A stretch of DNA of 64,000 nucleotides from Plotosus lineatus (taxonomy: Eukaryota > Chordata > Actinopteri > Siluriformes > Plotosidae). The stretch covers positions 41,013,564 to 41,077,563 of the forward strand of contig CM045734.1 of assembly GCA_024760905.1 (NCBI GenBank). The letters are read 5' to 3'. Under the pieces are notes generated by a model, which was given only the letters and a program-made list of their open reading frames with translations, made no database searches and was not told the DNA's origin. The first letter of the stretch is position 1; each line of letters starts with the position of its first letter. Shown here piece after piece: positions 1 through 11,047 of this stretch. The position numbers and the translations under genes were made by a program.

Positions 1-592
1 TGGATTATTCTGTAAGACAGTGTTGATCTACTTATGCACTAGGGAATGTTATGATAAATGAGTCATAATATGGTAAACAGTGTTTTTTTGTTTGTTATTT
101 GTCTTGTTTTGTGACATGAGAGTCAAATAAGTAGTCATTTTCAAATTTTACTCCCTTCTCATGTTCGATATAACCCACATCTTTCATACTGCATGCAACA
201 AAAGACAGCAGAGGTTGAGCAATTAATAAAATTTCACCTGACGTTCAGTACACATGTACACTATGTACAGTCCCTTATGTGCATTAGGTTCGACAGACAT
301 AATGGTATGAATTTTTAAACTTTGTTTTTTTTTCTCTCTAAAACAAATCGAGGCCTGCCCTGTAAAACCATATCTAATCTTCAAATATTTATTGCTTCAA
401 TATTGCTTCCAAGTTTTCTGACCTATAATCTTTTCGTAAAAAGTCAATGGTAACAGTCCTACATGAGTTTGACCGATGTCTTCATGTATGCTTGGTGTTA
501 TTCAAAATCAACTTCTTTGTCAGTTAGGCCTTACTCTGGCTATAGTTTCCATCATCTTTCAATGTTTATTCATATACAGGGATCCCTCACTT

Positions 593-2638
593 TAATGCAG
601 CCATGAGGGGGGGGGCACAAACAAGTGCCCACTCTCTCGCCGGTCCCAAGCCTGGATAAATGCAGAGAGTTGCGACAGGAAGGGCATCTACGTAAAACTT
701 TTGCCAGAATACAAAATGCAAACTGTAAAGACAAAGTTCATACCGGATCGGTAGAGGCCCGGGTTAATACCGACCGCCATCAGTACTGTTAACCAACAGG
801 GTGCTGGTGGAAATTGGACTACTGTTGGTCGAAGAAGGAGAGGCGGGAGGCGTGTCCGTAGGCAGAGAGAGAAGAGGAAAAGCATGAGTCTAGGATTGAG
901 AGTGAAGACTTTGAATGTTGGAACTATGATAGGAAAAGGTAGAGAGCTGTCTGACATGATGCAGAGGAGGAAGGTGGACATATTGTGTGTTCAGGAGACC
1001 AGGTGGAAAGATAGCCAGGCGAGAAGCTTAGGAGCAGGGTTTAAGCTGTTTATTCATGGTGTGGATGGGAAGAGAAATGGAGTAGGAGTCATCTTCAAGG
1101 AGGGGTTGGTCAGGAATGTTCTAGAAGTGAAAAGCGTGTCAGACAGAGTGATGAGTCTCAAGTTAGAAATTGAAGGTGTGATGTTCAATGTTGTTAGTGC
1201 TTATGCCCCACAGACAGAATGTGAGCTAGAAGAGAAGGAGAGATTCTGGAGTGAGTTAGATGAAGTGATGCAGAGTACCCCAGAGGGGAAAGAGTGGTCA
1301 TTGGTACAGACTTCAATAGACATGTTGGTGCAGGAAACAGAGGGGACGAAGAAGTGATGGGCAGGTTTTGTATCCAGGACAGGAACACAGAAGGACAGAT
1401 GTTGATAGATTTCGCAATAAGGATGGCAATGGCCATGGTGAATACTTTCTTCCAGAAGAGACAGGAGCATGGGATGACTTATAAAAGTTGAGGTAGGAGC
1501 ACACAGGTAGACTACATCTTGTGTAGGCGATGCAATTTGAAGGAAGTCAGTTCTGTTTGGTAACACCATAGGATGGTGGTGTGCAGGATGATGCTGATGG
1601 TGAGAAAGGTGAAGAAGGCAGAGCAGAAGACAAAGTGGTGAAAGCTGAAAAAGAAAGAGTATCGTGTTGTCTTCAAGGAGGAGTTGAAACTACAACTACA
1701 GCTAATGTGAACAGGGAGACAGGTAGGAGAGTACTTGGTGAGTCCTCTAGAAGGACAGTAGATAAGGAGACTTGGTGGTGGAATGAGGAATTGCAGGAGT
1801 GTGTACAAAAGAAAAGGTTAGCTAAGAAGAAATGGGACATAGAGAGGACCGAAGAGAGTAAACAGGAGTACAGGGAAACACAGCGTAAGGTGAAGGTAGC
1901 GGTGCTCAGCTCTGAGCCCCTTCTTGTTTGCTATGGTGAAAGACAGGCTGACAGACGAGGTTAAGACAAGAATCTCCATGGAATATGATGTTTGCAGATG
2001 ACATTGTGATCTGTAGTGAGAGCAGAGCAAGAGTGCAGGAAAATCTAGAGAGGTGGAGGTATGCCCTGGAAAGGAGAGGAATGAAGGTTAGCCTCAGTAA
2101 AACAGAATACATGTATATGAACAACAAAGATACAAGAGGAACGGTGAGGTTACAGAGAGCAGAGATAAAAAAGGTGGAGGATTTAGGCTCAACAATTCAG
2201 AGCAATGGAGCGATGTTGTATGGTTTAGAAACAGTGGCCCTGGGGAAAAGACAGGAGGCAGAGTTGGAGGTAGCAGAGATAAAAATGTTGAGGTTCTCTT
2301 TGGGAGTAACGAGGATGGATAGCATCAGGAATGAGTACATCAGAGGAACAGCACATGTTAGAGGTTTTGGAGACAAAGTCAGAGAGGCTAGATTGAGATG
2401 GTTTGGACATGTACAGAGGAGGGATAGTGAGTATATTGGTAGTAGGATGCTGAGGTTGGAACTACCAGGCAGAAGGCCGAGAGGAAGACCAAAGAGAAGA
2501 TTTATGGATGTGGTGAAGGAGGACATGAAGGTAGTTGGAGTAAGAATAGAAGATACAGAGGATAGGGTGAGATGGAGGCGGATGGTTTGCTGAGGCGCAC
2601 CCTGAAGGGAAAAGCCGAAAGGATAAGAAGCAGAAGAA
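593..2638 (+). mobile_element. decayed RTE LINE copy, internally deleted
   Basis: Same family as 12010-15159 but about 1.1 kb shorter. It keeps the 5'UTR (GGAAGGGCATCTACGTAAAA near 679), the endonuclease region, the FADD RT motif region from 1985 and the 3' end (AAAGCCGAAAGG, 2610). The TSD GGGATCCCTCACTT at 579-592 recurs with one change at 2639-2652. The main deletion near 1905-1980 joins pre-RT sequence to the FADD region. Confidence 0.85.
884..2593 (+). pseudogene. RTE endonuclease/RT pseudogene
   Basis: Coding remnant of the decayed LINE in several broken frames: 884-1357 (endonuclease N-part), 1294-1491 (middle, another frame), 1581-1964 (linker) and 1985-2593 (FADD motif to C-terminus). 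Most of the RT palm and fingers is deleted, and a further deletion removes the stretch between DLGSTIQSNGA and MLYGLETVAL. It cannot encode an active protein. Confidence 0.85.
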
Positions 2639-3295
2639 GGGATCCCTAACTTATCGCGGTTAATTGGGACCGAGGTCCCTATGCGACCACTGAATTCCAA
2701 AGTAGGACCCCCCCCCACCCGACTGACGTATACCTACATGTATACGTGTATATTATATCAATAAATACATATCAAATGCCACAAATGCTTATAATAACAA
2801 TTCAACATTAAAAAAAATAATGCATAAGATGTAAATAAAATATAAACACACACACATAGAGATGCACGTGCACGCACTCAGACGCACACCTCCACAAAAA
2901 TGTAACCAGTTTTGATGGGAGGTTTTAGGTTGTTTGTGTTTTGTGTTTGTTTAGGGTTTTTTTTTTTTTTTTTTTTTTTGCATAATTGGCCTTGTTTTTG
3001 TGGCATTTTCCTTAACTTTTTCCCATATTCTTCCTTAATTTCCTTATTTTTTTAGTTCGATGAATATTTAGGAAATAAATAAATAAATAAACGTGATGCA
3101 CTGAAGCTGCATGAATTGAAGCGTGAAGTGGCGATGGATTCCTGTATACGTTATACTGTAACACTGCTGTTACTCTTGGGGCATTTAAGTGTCCAATAAG
3201 GAGATGTTTGGGTTGTTACAAAATTGGACCTCAAAACTGGTACTTTTCCACTTCTGCTCTTTTATTTTACTTATAAAGAAGATGAACTAACAGTT

Positions 3296-4285
3296 GCGGC
3301 CTAATGGTTAGAGAAGTGGCTTTGAGACCGAAAGGCTGCTGGCTTGAACCAGCAGGAAATACAGTGGTACCTCATCTTACGATAGTCCCAGCAAACGAAA
3401 AATCCAGGTTACGAAAAACATTTTCCAAAATTTTTTATCTCTGTATACGAAACAAGTTCTCCTCATGAAATGCGCCAAACGTGCCATTCAAACATTCAAA
3501 CGCGCCATTCAAACATTTAAACAATGCAGGAGTTGCTCTCAATTGACCATCTCCATACATCCCACCCCTCTGGCCTCCCATTGGCTAGGAGGGATGACAC
3601 AGCTCCCTCCCATTGGCTATCTCCCAACATCCTACCACACTGACCTCCCATTGGCTAGGAGGGATGATGCAGCTCCCTCCCATTGGCTATTATGGAGCTG
3701 CATCTCCCATAATGCTTTTCGTATAAAGGACAGAGTTACTGTTGTTTCATGAGTTTTTTTTGAGTCATTGCAACTTTATTTTTTGACTTAGGCTTTTAAC
3801 CTTCCATAAACATTTGTAAGATTATAACTCTGCGAAGAAGATATGGTCGATACATGCGTGCACACACACACACACGCGCACACGCGCACGTTCCTCTGAT
3901 TTCCGGTGCGAGTGAAAAGAAGAAGCAGGCTCGTGGAATGCGGTTGAGTGATATCGCAAAGGAATATGGCCAAACCCGTCTACCATCGGTACGATATTGA
4001 AGCAGAAGGAGGTCTTAAAAGGTATGCTTTTATAATTTTTAAAGGGTTTAGGGGGGTAGTACAGTATTGGGGGCCTTGGAACGAATCACACATTTTGCAT
4101 GTAAAATGCGGTTAAATTTCCAAAAAATCCATGTTAAGAAAAAGGCTCTGCAACGGAGTAATTTCGTTAGGTGAGGTACCACTGTATGTGCGCCCCGGAA
4201 GGGGGCGGGGGGGTGTTCCTGTATTTTCCTTTCCTCCACAGACATGGCTGAAGTGCCCTTGAGCAAATCTAGTTGATACTGCTCA
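3296..4285 (+). mobile_element. tRNA-derived SINE interrupted by a Tigger element
   Basis: The head CGGCCTAATGGTTAGAGAAGTGG and the B-box-like GGCTTGAACC lie at 3297-3345. The body, GAAGTGCCCTTGAGCAA, resumes at 4248, after the inserted element. The same SINE type occurs at 5662 and 55505. Confidence 0.65.
3362..4184 (+). mobile_element. Tigger/pogo-like element, non-autonomous (CAGTGGTACCTCA termini)
   Basis: Inverted termini CAGTGGTACCTCATCTTACG and (right) GTGAGGTACCACTG are flanked by TA on both sides. The interior has repeated CCCATTGGCTAGGAGGG units (3570-3700) and a broken transposase N-terminus that still reads MRLSDIAKEYGQ near 3938-3975. It splits an older tRNA-SINE (3296-3360, continuing at 4185). 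Confidence 0.85.
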
Positions 4286-4699
4286 TGCTGGCTCTTCATT
4301 CAATAACCAACATTTATTCAAAAGAATACATACTTTTTTCATGACCATTGATGAAATGTCAGTCTGATAATATTTTCACTGGTTGCATGACTATCATTTG
4401 TGAAAATATTCTGGTCAAAAATGAAAATATTGAAGCTCTAAATAAGGACTTTGAGGTAATCTTAATCTAAAAAATGAGTATAAGCAAGAAACCTGAGAAA
4501 ACTTTGACATATTGCTTTTACTTTTCCAAAACGGATATGTTTGTATCTCTTACACTCAGTGTTTCTGAATCAGTGTGAAGAAAGTGAGTGAAATTGAGTG
4601 TGAGCTTCTTGCAACAGAGGAACATACCACCAGAATGGGGAAAGCTATTCGGGGTAAAACGAGAATTTACTCAGAATGATGCAATGAAGGTATTTTTTT

Positions 4700-5165
4700 T
4701 TTCATCACATATAGAGCAGCAAGACCAATGCATTGTTCATAAGAGAGGACAATGAAGGACAGATTTGAGATTAGCAGAAGACTGGTGAACCATCGTCTGG
4801 TCGAATAAATCTTAATTTCAACTGTACCAGGGATACTGATGATACACTCAGAGTTTGTTGTTAACAGTATGAATCCAACAACCAAATCGACTTTGTATCA
4901 GCAGTCCAGGCTCGTAGAAATGCTGTTGAAATGTGTTCCTTGACATGCTTTTGGTCCATTAGTACCAACCAATTAGCTTGAGTATAGTTGCAGACCATAT
5001 GCACCACTTTATGGCGAAAATGTGTCCTTCTTTTAATGGCTACTGCCTGAATAACAATGTTTCATGCAACAAAGCAAAAGTAAATTCAAACAGGTTCTAT
5101 TCATTGGCCTTCATAATCATTGACCTTGAAGCAATGACGGTGCATATGAAGGAATTTTGTTAAAC
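4700..5165 (+). pseudogene. Tc1-like transposase remnant
   Basis: Degenerate sequence resembling the middle to C-terminal part of a vertebrate Tc1 transposase gene, for example CATCGTCTGGTCGAATAAATC and the frame at 4978 reading HHFMAKMCPSFNGYCL. Stops and frameshifts are frequent. Family assignment is by recognition of the nucleotide text. Confidence 0.6.
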
Positions 5166-5578
5166 TACATCTCATGAAATCCATGCTATGAAGAACTGTG
5201 GGTTTTAGTACTGGGTTTAGTGCCCAAGTTGGGGCAAAGTGCGCAGAGCATATCTCTGTAGCCATAGAAAATGTCAATTTCTTGACTGTTATGTCCATCT
5301 GTAGATCTGTATGTTTACCAAGACAAGCTTTGGGTCTTGTGTGTCGATCTCTGGCACCGAAAGAGCTGGAAAAAAAAAAGCTCTTCAGAAATTGAAATCT
5401 GCATCAAATGTGAAATCTCTTGCTTTAAAGCAGTGGTGTGCCTGGACATCTATTCCATTTTCCAGTTCTCTTCCTGATTTTTTTTCCAGATAAAATACCA
5501 CACAATAATGAATCTTGAATGGACAAGACTCACAAAAATATTTTGAGAAGCTCTAATTCTGGGCAAACTTGTAAATTT

Positions 5579-6000
5579 ACACCAATCAGCCATAACATTA
5601 AAAACATTATGACCACCGAGAGGTGACGCGAATAAAATCGATTAGCTCATTGTAGCTGTTGGCACAGCCGTAGCCTAATTATTAGAGAAGTAAATTTGAG
5701 ACCTAAAGCCAGTACAAAAAAATGTGTGTCCATGGGGGTGGGGTGGGGTATCAGCTGCACCACCCCCTCCTTCACATTCATGGCTCAAGAGCAAGGCACC
5801 TCACCCCCCAACTGCTGTCTGGCTGCTGCAATAAGTGATGTTAGTGGGGAGCAAAGGGTGTTACATCTGATCTGATTTCACATCAGAGCTTCTGTAGCAC
5901 AAACTACATAACTTGTTAATGCTGGATATGATAGAAAGGTGTCTGAACACATATGTCCTGCCGCTTGTTGCATACGAGGCTGCCTTGCCTCAGAGCACGC
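5579..6000 (+). mobile_element. Tc1-like element fragment containing a SINE
   Basis: Starts with the common Tc1 terminus ACACCAATCAGCCATAACAT and ends in transposase text GTTAATGCTGG...GATAGAAAGGTGTCTGAACA (about 5915-5960). Between them a tRNA-SINE (about 5662-5850) has been inserted, and part of the transposase is missing. Confidence 0.65.
5662..5850 (+). mobile_element. tRNA-derived SINE (same type as at 3296)
   Basis: Head GCCGTAGCCTAATTATTAGAGAAG, then TGGCTCAAGAGCAAGGCACCTC and CCCAACTGCTGTCTGG, the typical body of this fish SINE. It lies inside a Tc1 remnant. Confidence 0.6.
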
Positions 6001-6079
6001 AGATTGTTTTTCAACGTTCGGGGTTTATTGTTGAATATATTAAGATAGTTTTCTTATAATGAGTGTATTTTGGTTTTGG

Positions 6080-6426
6080 GGGCAGTGGTGGTCTAGTAGT
6101 ATAGGGCGTGGGTCGCTGATCCAAAGGTTGAGGGTTCGAGTCCCACTCTCCACAAGGTTGTCACTGTCCCCCCAGTGCGGCTAACTGGGTTATCAAAAGC
6201 GGGCCATGTCTGTCACTGTCTATGGTGAGAGGTTCATGTAAAAGAACCATTGCTGACTTTCGTAAAGAGGAGCTGCAAAGCCGTTAGCGTGTTTCTGTCC
6301 CTTGCTAAAGGGTTGTGACAGGAAGGGCATCTGACGTAAAAACCTCTGCCAAATCAAACATGCGAATCAGATGATTCGCTGTGGCGACTCCCGAGTAAAA
6401 GGGAAAAAGCCGAAAGGAAGACAGAC
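6080..6426 (+). mobile_element. tRNA-SINE with RTE-type tail, full length
   Basis: Reference copy of the main SINE here. The tRNA-like head has A box TGGTCTAGTAG and B box GGTTCGAGTCC. The body runs from GTGCGGCTAACTGGGTTATC to GTTAGCGTGTTTCTGTCCC. The tail joins GGAAGGGCATCTGACGTAAAA (as in the RTE LINE 5'UTR) to GATTCGCTGTGGCGACTCC and AAAGCCGAAAGG (as in the RTE LINE 3' end). TSD ATTTTGGTTTTGG at 6067-6079 and 6427-6439. Confidence 0.9.
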
Positions 6427-6845
6427 ATTTTGGTTTTGGTACAAATCCTACAATTTTCAAATCAAATTGTAATATAGATAGAATATCAGTACGTGAAGTG
6501 TTTTCTCTGGCTGTTTTCCTTTAAGCACCAATTGCCTCCTTTGTAAGACACTTTGGATTGCATTAGCCAAATGAGGTAAAAAGAAAATGTAGCAGGGTGT
6601 GTTCTTCCACATCGTCCATGATTTTCTGTCCCGTAAAAGCTTTTAATACATTCAACTTTACGGTCATCGCTGTGTACATCATTTCAGTGTTTTTTTTTTT
6701 TTTTTTTTTTTGTGTGTAATTAAGTTACATTTTGATTTCTTTCCACCTATGATATAAAATGATGAAACTTCAATGTCACGATTTCAGGAATTGCACTACT
6801 TCAAAATAAATGCTTCAGTAAAGTTGCTTATGTTTTTTTATGCAG

Positions 6846-9800
6846 GCAAAGAAGATGCTGGAGTTATAGTAGCAGGTGGAGAGATCTGTAAGTGTTTTCT
6901 GTATTATTTGTCACATTACTAGACAATAAAATCAACTGCAGAACATTTTAACATCTTAAATATCACCCATGTCAACCTTAAATTTTATATTTCCCAATCC
7001 TCTTCGTGAGGGAATAACACTGAATCCTGTTAGAGTCGTGGAGCCTATCTGACCCAACTAAGCCACTCACATTCACCCAGGGGAAATTGGAAATGGCCAA
7101 TTAGCCTAATGTGCATGTATTTGGATGGGGGAAAGAAAATGGTGTACATGGAGGAATACCACACAAGCATCGGATGAACATGCAAACTCCACATATAAAT
7201 ACTCTCGCTGATCTCGGGACCATCCTGCTGTAAAGCACAGCAGAACCGTGACACGCACATATTATATATAATATATTGGGGGTTTGAGTCCCACTCTCCA
7301 CAAGGTTGTCACTGTCCCCCCCAGTGCAGCTAACTGGGTTATCAAAGGCGGGCCATGTCTCTCACTGTCTATGGTGAGAGGCATGTAAAAGAACCATTGC
7401 TGACTTTCGTAAAGAGTAGCTGCAAAGTCGTCAGCGTGTTTCTGTCCCTTGCTAAAAAGGGTTGTGACAGGAAGGGCATCCGACGTAAAAACCTCTGCCA
7501 AATCAAACGTGCGAATCAGATGATTCGCTGTGGCGAGTCCCGAGTAAAAAAAAAAAAAAAAAGGGAAAAAGCCGAAAGGAAGACAGACAGACATATTTAT
7601 GGTATTATATAGTAAAAGATATAGGGGCAGTGGTGGTCTAGTGGTATAGGGCGCTGTATCGCTGATCCAAAGGTTGGGGTTCGAGTCCCACTCTCCACAA
7701 GGTTGTCAATGTCGCCCCCAGTACAGCTAACTGGGTTATCAAAGGCGGGGCCATGTCTCTCACTGTCTATGGTGAGAGGTTCATGTAAAAGAACCATTGC
7801 TGACTTTCGTAAAGAGTAGGCTGCAAAGTCGTCAGCGTGTTTCTGTCCCTTGATAAAAAAGGTTGTGACAGGAAGGGCATCCGACGTAAAAACCTCTGCC
7901 AAAATCAAACGTGCGAATCAGATGATTTGCTGTGGCGACTCCCGAGTAAAAGGGAAAAAGCCAAAAGGAAGACAGACATATAGTAAAAGATATGAAGTTA
8001 CATCATACTGATATTTGTGTATTTGAAGAAAAAAAAAAGATCAATAATAAATATCTGGTAAACTATTTAACTCAAGTTAGTTTCTCTGCTTGGTATAGTG
8101 GATTCATTGAATCTTTATGTGTAATTATTAGTTATTTATTTTCTGCTCATTTCTCTGAAATAGCATCAATAATTCCAAAGTTGGATTGTATGATTTGTTT
8201 GATTTTTTTTTTATTATTATTTTGTCATATTAGATATCTCATTCTGATTTCTATTATCTGTAACAGACTTTCTGTTATTTTGTTTTCTCCCACTTCCAGA
8301 CAGCAATGTGGTTAAACCCGGGAAACATGTTTATCCATTTCGTCTTCAGCTGCCCCATGGGTAAGCATAGTCATTCTCGATTCGCTCTTAACAGCATTTC
8401 ATGCCTTTTAAGATGCTTTGTGTGTTAGAACAGTGAAAAAAAAATGGAAGCCTGATGATATATATGGACTTAGATGCACACTCAGACTGTGAACATGATT
8501 TTTCACTGCTGGTGATATAAACTCTTTCCACGCAATTGTTTCGGACTAACAGTTGTTGTAAAACTAAATTGACTTCGTTTTGGACTGTAATGAATTTCTC
8601 ATATGTGGTCTGTATCTATATATTTTCACCGAAATGAGGATGGGTTTCCCTTTTGGGCCTGGTTCCTCTCAAAGTTTCTTGCTCACATCAGCCGATGGAG
8701 TTTTTCCTTGCCACTTTCCTTGCCACACCGTGGGCGATGCTCAAGCTGCTTTGCGACAATGTCAATTATAAAAATCACTATACAAATAAAACCAATTGAA
8801 TTAAAAAAAATGTACCAAGTACTGTACATGATTTTGAGAACTACTACACCAAATAATAATAATAATAATAATAAACAAATTTCGTTCACAAATAGGTAAG
8901 GTAAAGTCCATTTGGCTTTTTACACCCTAGCCTAGTGGCTCATCGGACCGGTACTTATCCCCGGTTTCATTCACAAATGTTGGAAATTAAATTATTATAA
9001 TGGTGAAATCATGCATGCTATGACCAGGTTGTAGACCTACTTGTAATTTAAAAACAGTGACCCTATTTTATATATACGTTTATCCTCGCTACTTCGCACT
9101 TCAATTGATATGACTTCAGTGCATCACTTTTTTTTTTTTTTTTTAAATATTTATCGAATTAAAAAAATAAAGAAATTAAGGAAGAATAGGGGAAAAAGTT
9201 AAGGAAAATGCTACAAAAACAAGGACAATATGCAAAAAAAACAAACAACAAAAAACAACCCAAAACCCTAAACCAACATAAAACAAAAAACAACCCAAAA
9301 TCTCCCATCAAAACTAGTGACATTTTTGTGAGGTGCGCATCTGTGTGTGTGTGTGTGTATTTATATTTTATTTACATCTTATGCATTATTTTTTAAAGTT
9401 TAATTGTTATTATAAGCATTTTTGCATTGAATTGATATTATATACACATATACATGTACGTGTACGTCAGTCGGGGGTGGGGAGGAGTGTAATCCTACTT
9501 CGTGGATTTTGATGGTTGCGTTGGGATCTCGGTCCCAATTAGCCATGGAAAGTGAGGGATTCCTGTATTGACAAAATTGTGAACCTGACAAAAAAATTTC
9601 ACCCAGCTGATTTTGAAAAGTGACATCATGATGTCATAGATGGTTGCATTGCTGCCTCATAGCTGCAGAGTCCAAAGTTTGATCCTGAGCTCAGATTATA
9701 TGCCTTTTCAACCTTTTATTCAAGTTGTGTGTAGAGGTCAATGTAAATCAAACTGCACTGAAGTACTATGCTGGTTTTCAGAAATGACTTCCTTTGTACT

Positions 9801-10916
9801 TGTGTACAGTATATATCAAGCATATGAGCTCACGGCTATATGTAGACAATCCTCCATTGATGGAGCGCTTTTTATGTATTTCATACCAGTAATATAAAAG
9901 GCTCTTTTCATAACAACATGTCACAATAATTTTCGCCCCACAAAGTAAAACATAACACTAATAAGTATAATCCTGTTCCAGCTTGACAGACCGTCACATG
10001 GCCACCACACACAAACACACAACCATTCACCTATGAATACAATGCCTAGAGGCGATTTGGAACATCAAGTCAGTGTGATGTGTATGTATTTTTTTTTGAC
10101 TGTGTGGAATCAAAAGTACATGTAGGAAACCCAGACGTACATGGTGAGAACATGCAAACTCACACAAAAACAGTTGAGACCATTACGCGATTTCTGGACC
10201 TTCTTGCTGCAAAGCCGACTTTGCATACAGATAATGGAATAGGAACCAGGTGTGCTGCTCATATGACAAGAGTCATGTGTCAGAAGTCATGTGACTTGAA
10301 GTAGCACAGGTGCTGCTGAAAAAAATGCAGTGAGAGTCCAGAAGGCGGCAGAAATGGGCTTTCGCTGTGACACCCCAGGTGAACTAGCATAAAGATTTTT
10401 ATTTCTGATAGAAACTTCAAAGCACTTGGTAAGCACAAAGTATTCTGCATGTAAAAGTAATCTGTGTAAATTATTATTCAGTCAAATACAGATTTACATT
10501 TGTGAGCATTCTCATGTATAAATTTATACACGTTTAGTAGCAGGAGGAAGAGTCAAATGTTTTCGGATCTAGTGCAACAATACCCAGGATAAAGTGTTGA
10601 ACTAATGAATCAACTCAAGATATTTAATGTAGTCGGCCCTTTACTTATGAAATTAATTCGTTCCAGAGCCTTTTTCGTAGCCTGGAGTTTTCGTAAGTAG
10701 GCACATTTAACATGTAAAACACGTGATGTGTTCCAAGGCTCCCAAGACTACCCCATAAACCCTTTAAAAATGATAAAAGTACACCAATTTTGTATGAAAT
10801 AAGTGTTAAAAGTAAAAGAAAATGATCTATTAAACAATGTAAACATTTTATTAACAAATTAAACCATTTTATTAACATATTTATTAATTAAACCATTATT
10901 AAACATTTTTATTAAT

Positions 10917-10954
<38 letters not shown>

Positions 10955-10981
10955 CACTGTCTCTTGCTATCTCTCTCTCTG

Positions 10982-11047
<66 letters not shown>

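Larger units (their letters stand above)
577..3144 (+). mobile_element. Tigger-like MITE (CAGGGATCCCTC termini) split by an RTE LINE
   Basis: The left terminus TACAGGGATCCCTCAC starts at 575 and the right terminus GGATTCCTGTA ends at 3146, with TA on both sides as expected for Tc1/mariner-pogo elements. Once the LINE at 593-2638 is removed, the remaining 0.5 kb matches in reverse the copy at 9074-9565, including the T-rich block at 2950-3060. Confidence 0.7.

Noticed and set aside
884..1357. Protein-coding gene resembling craniofacial development protein 2
   Set aside because: That name in fish annotations usually reflects the RTE endonuclease; the frame lies inside a LINE bounded by TSDs.
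6111..6160. tRNA gene (B box GGTTCGAGTCC with an A-box-like head), also at each SINE copy
   Set aside because: Every occurrence is the head of a repeated SINE with TSDs; no cloverleaf with a proper acceptor stem is apparent.
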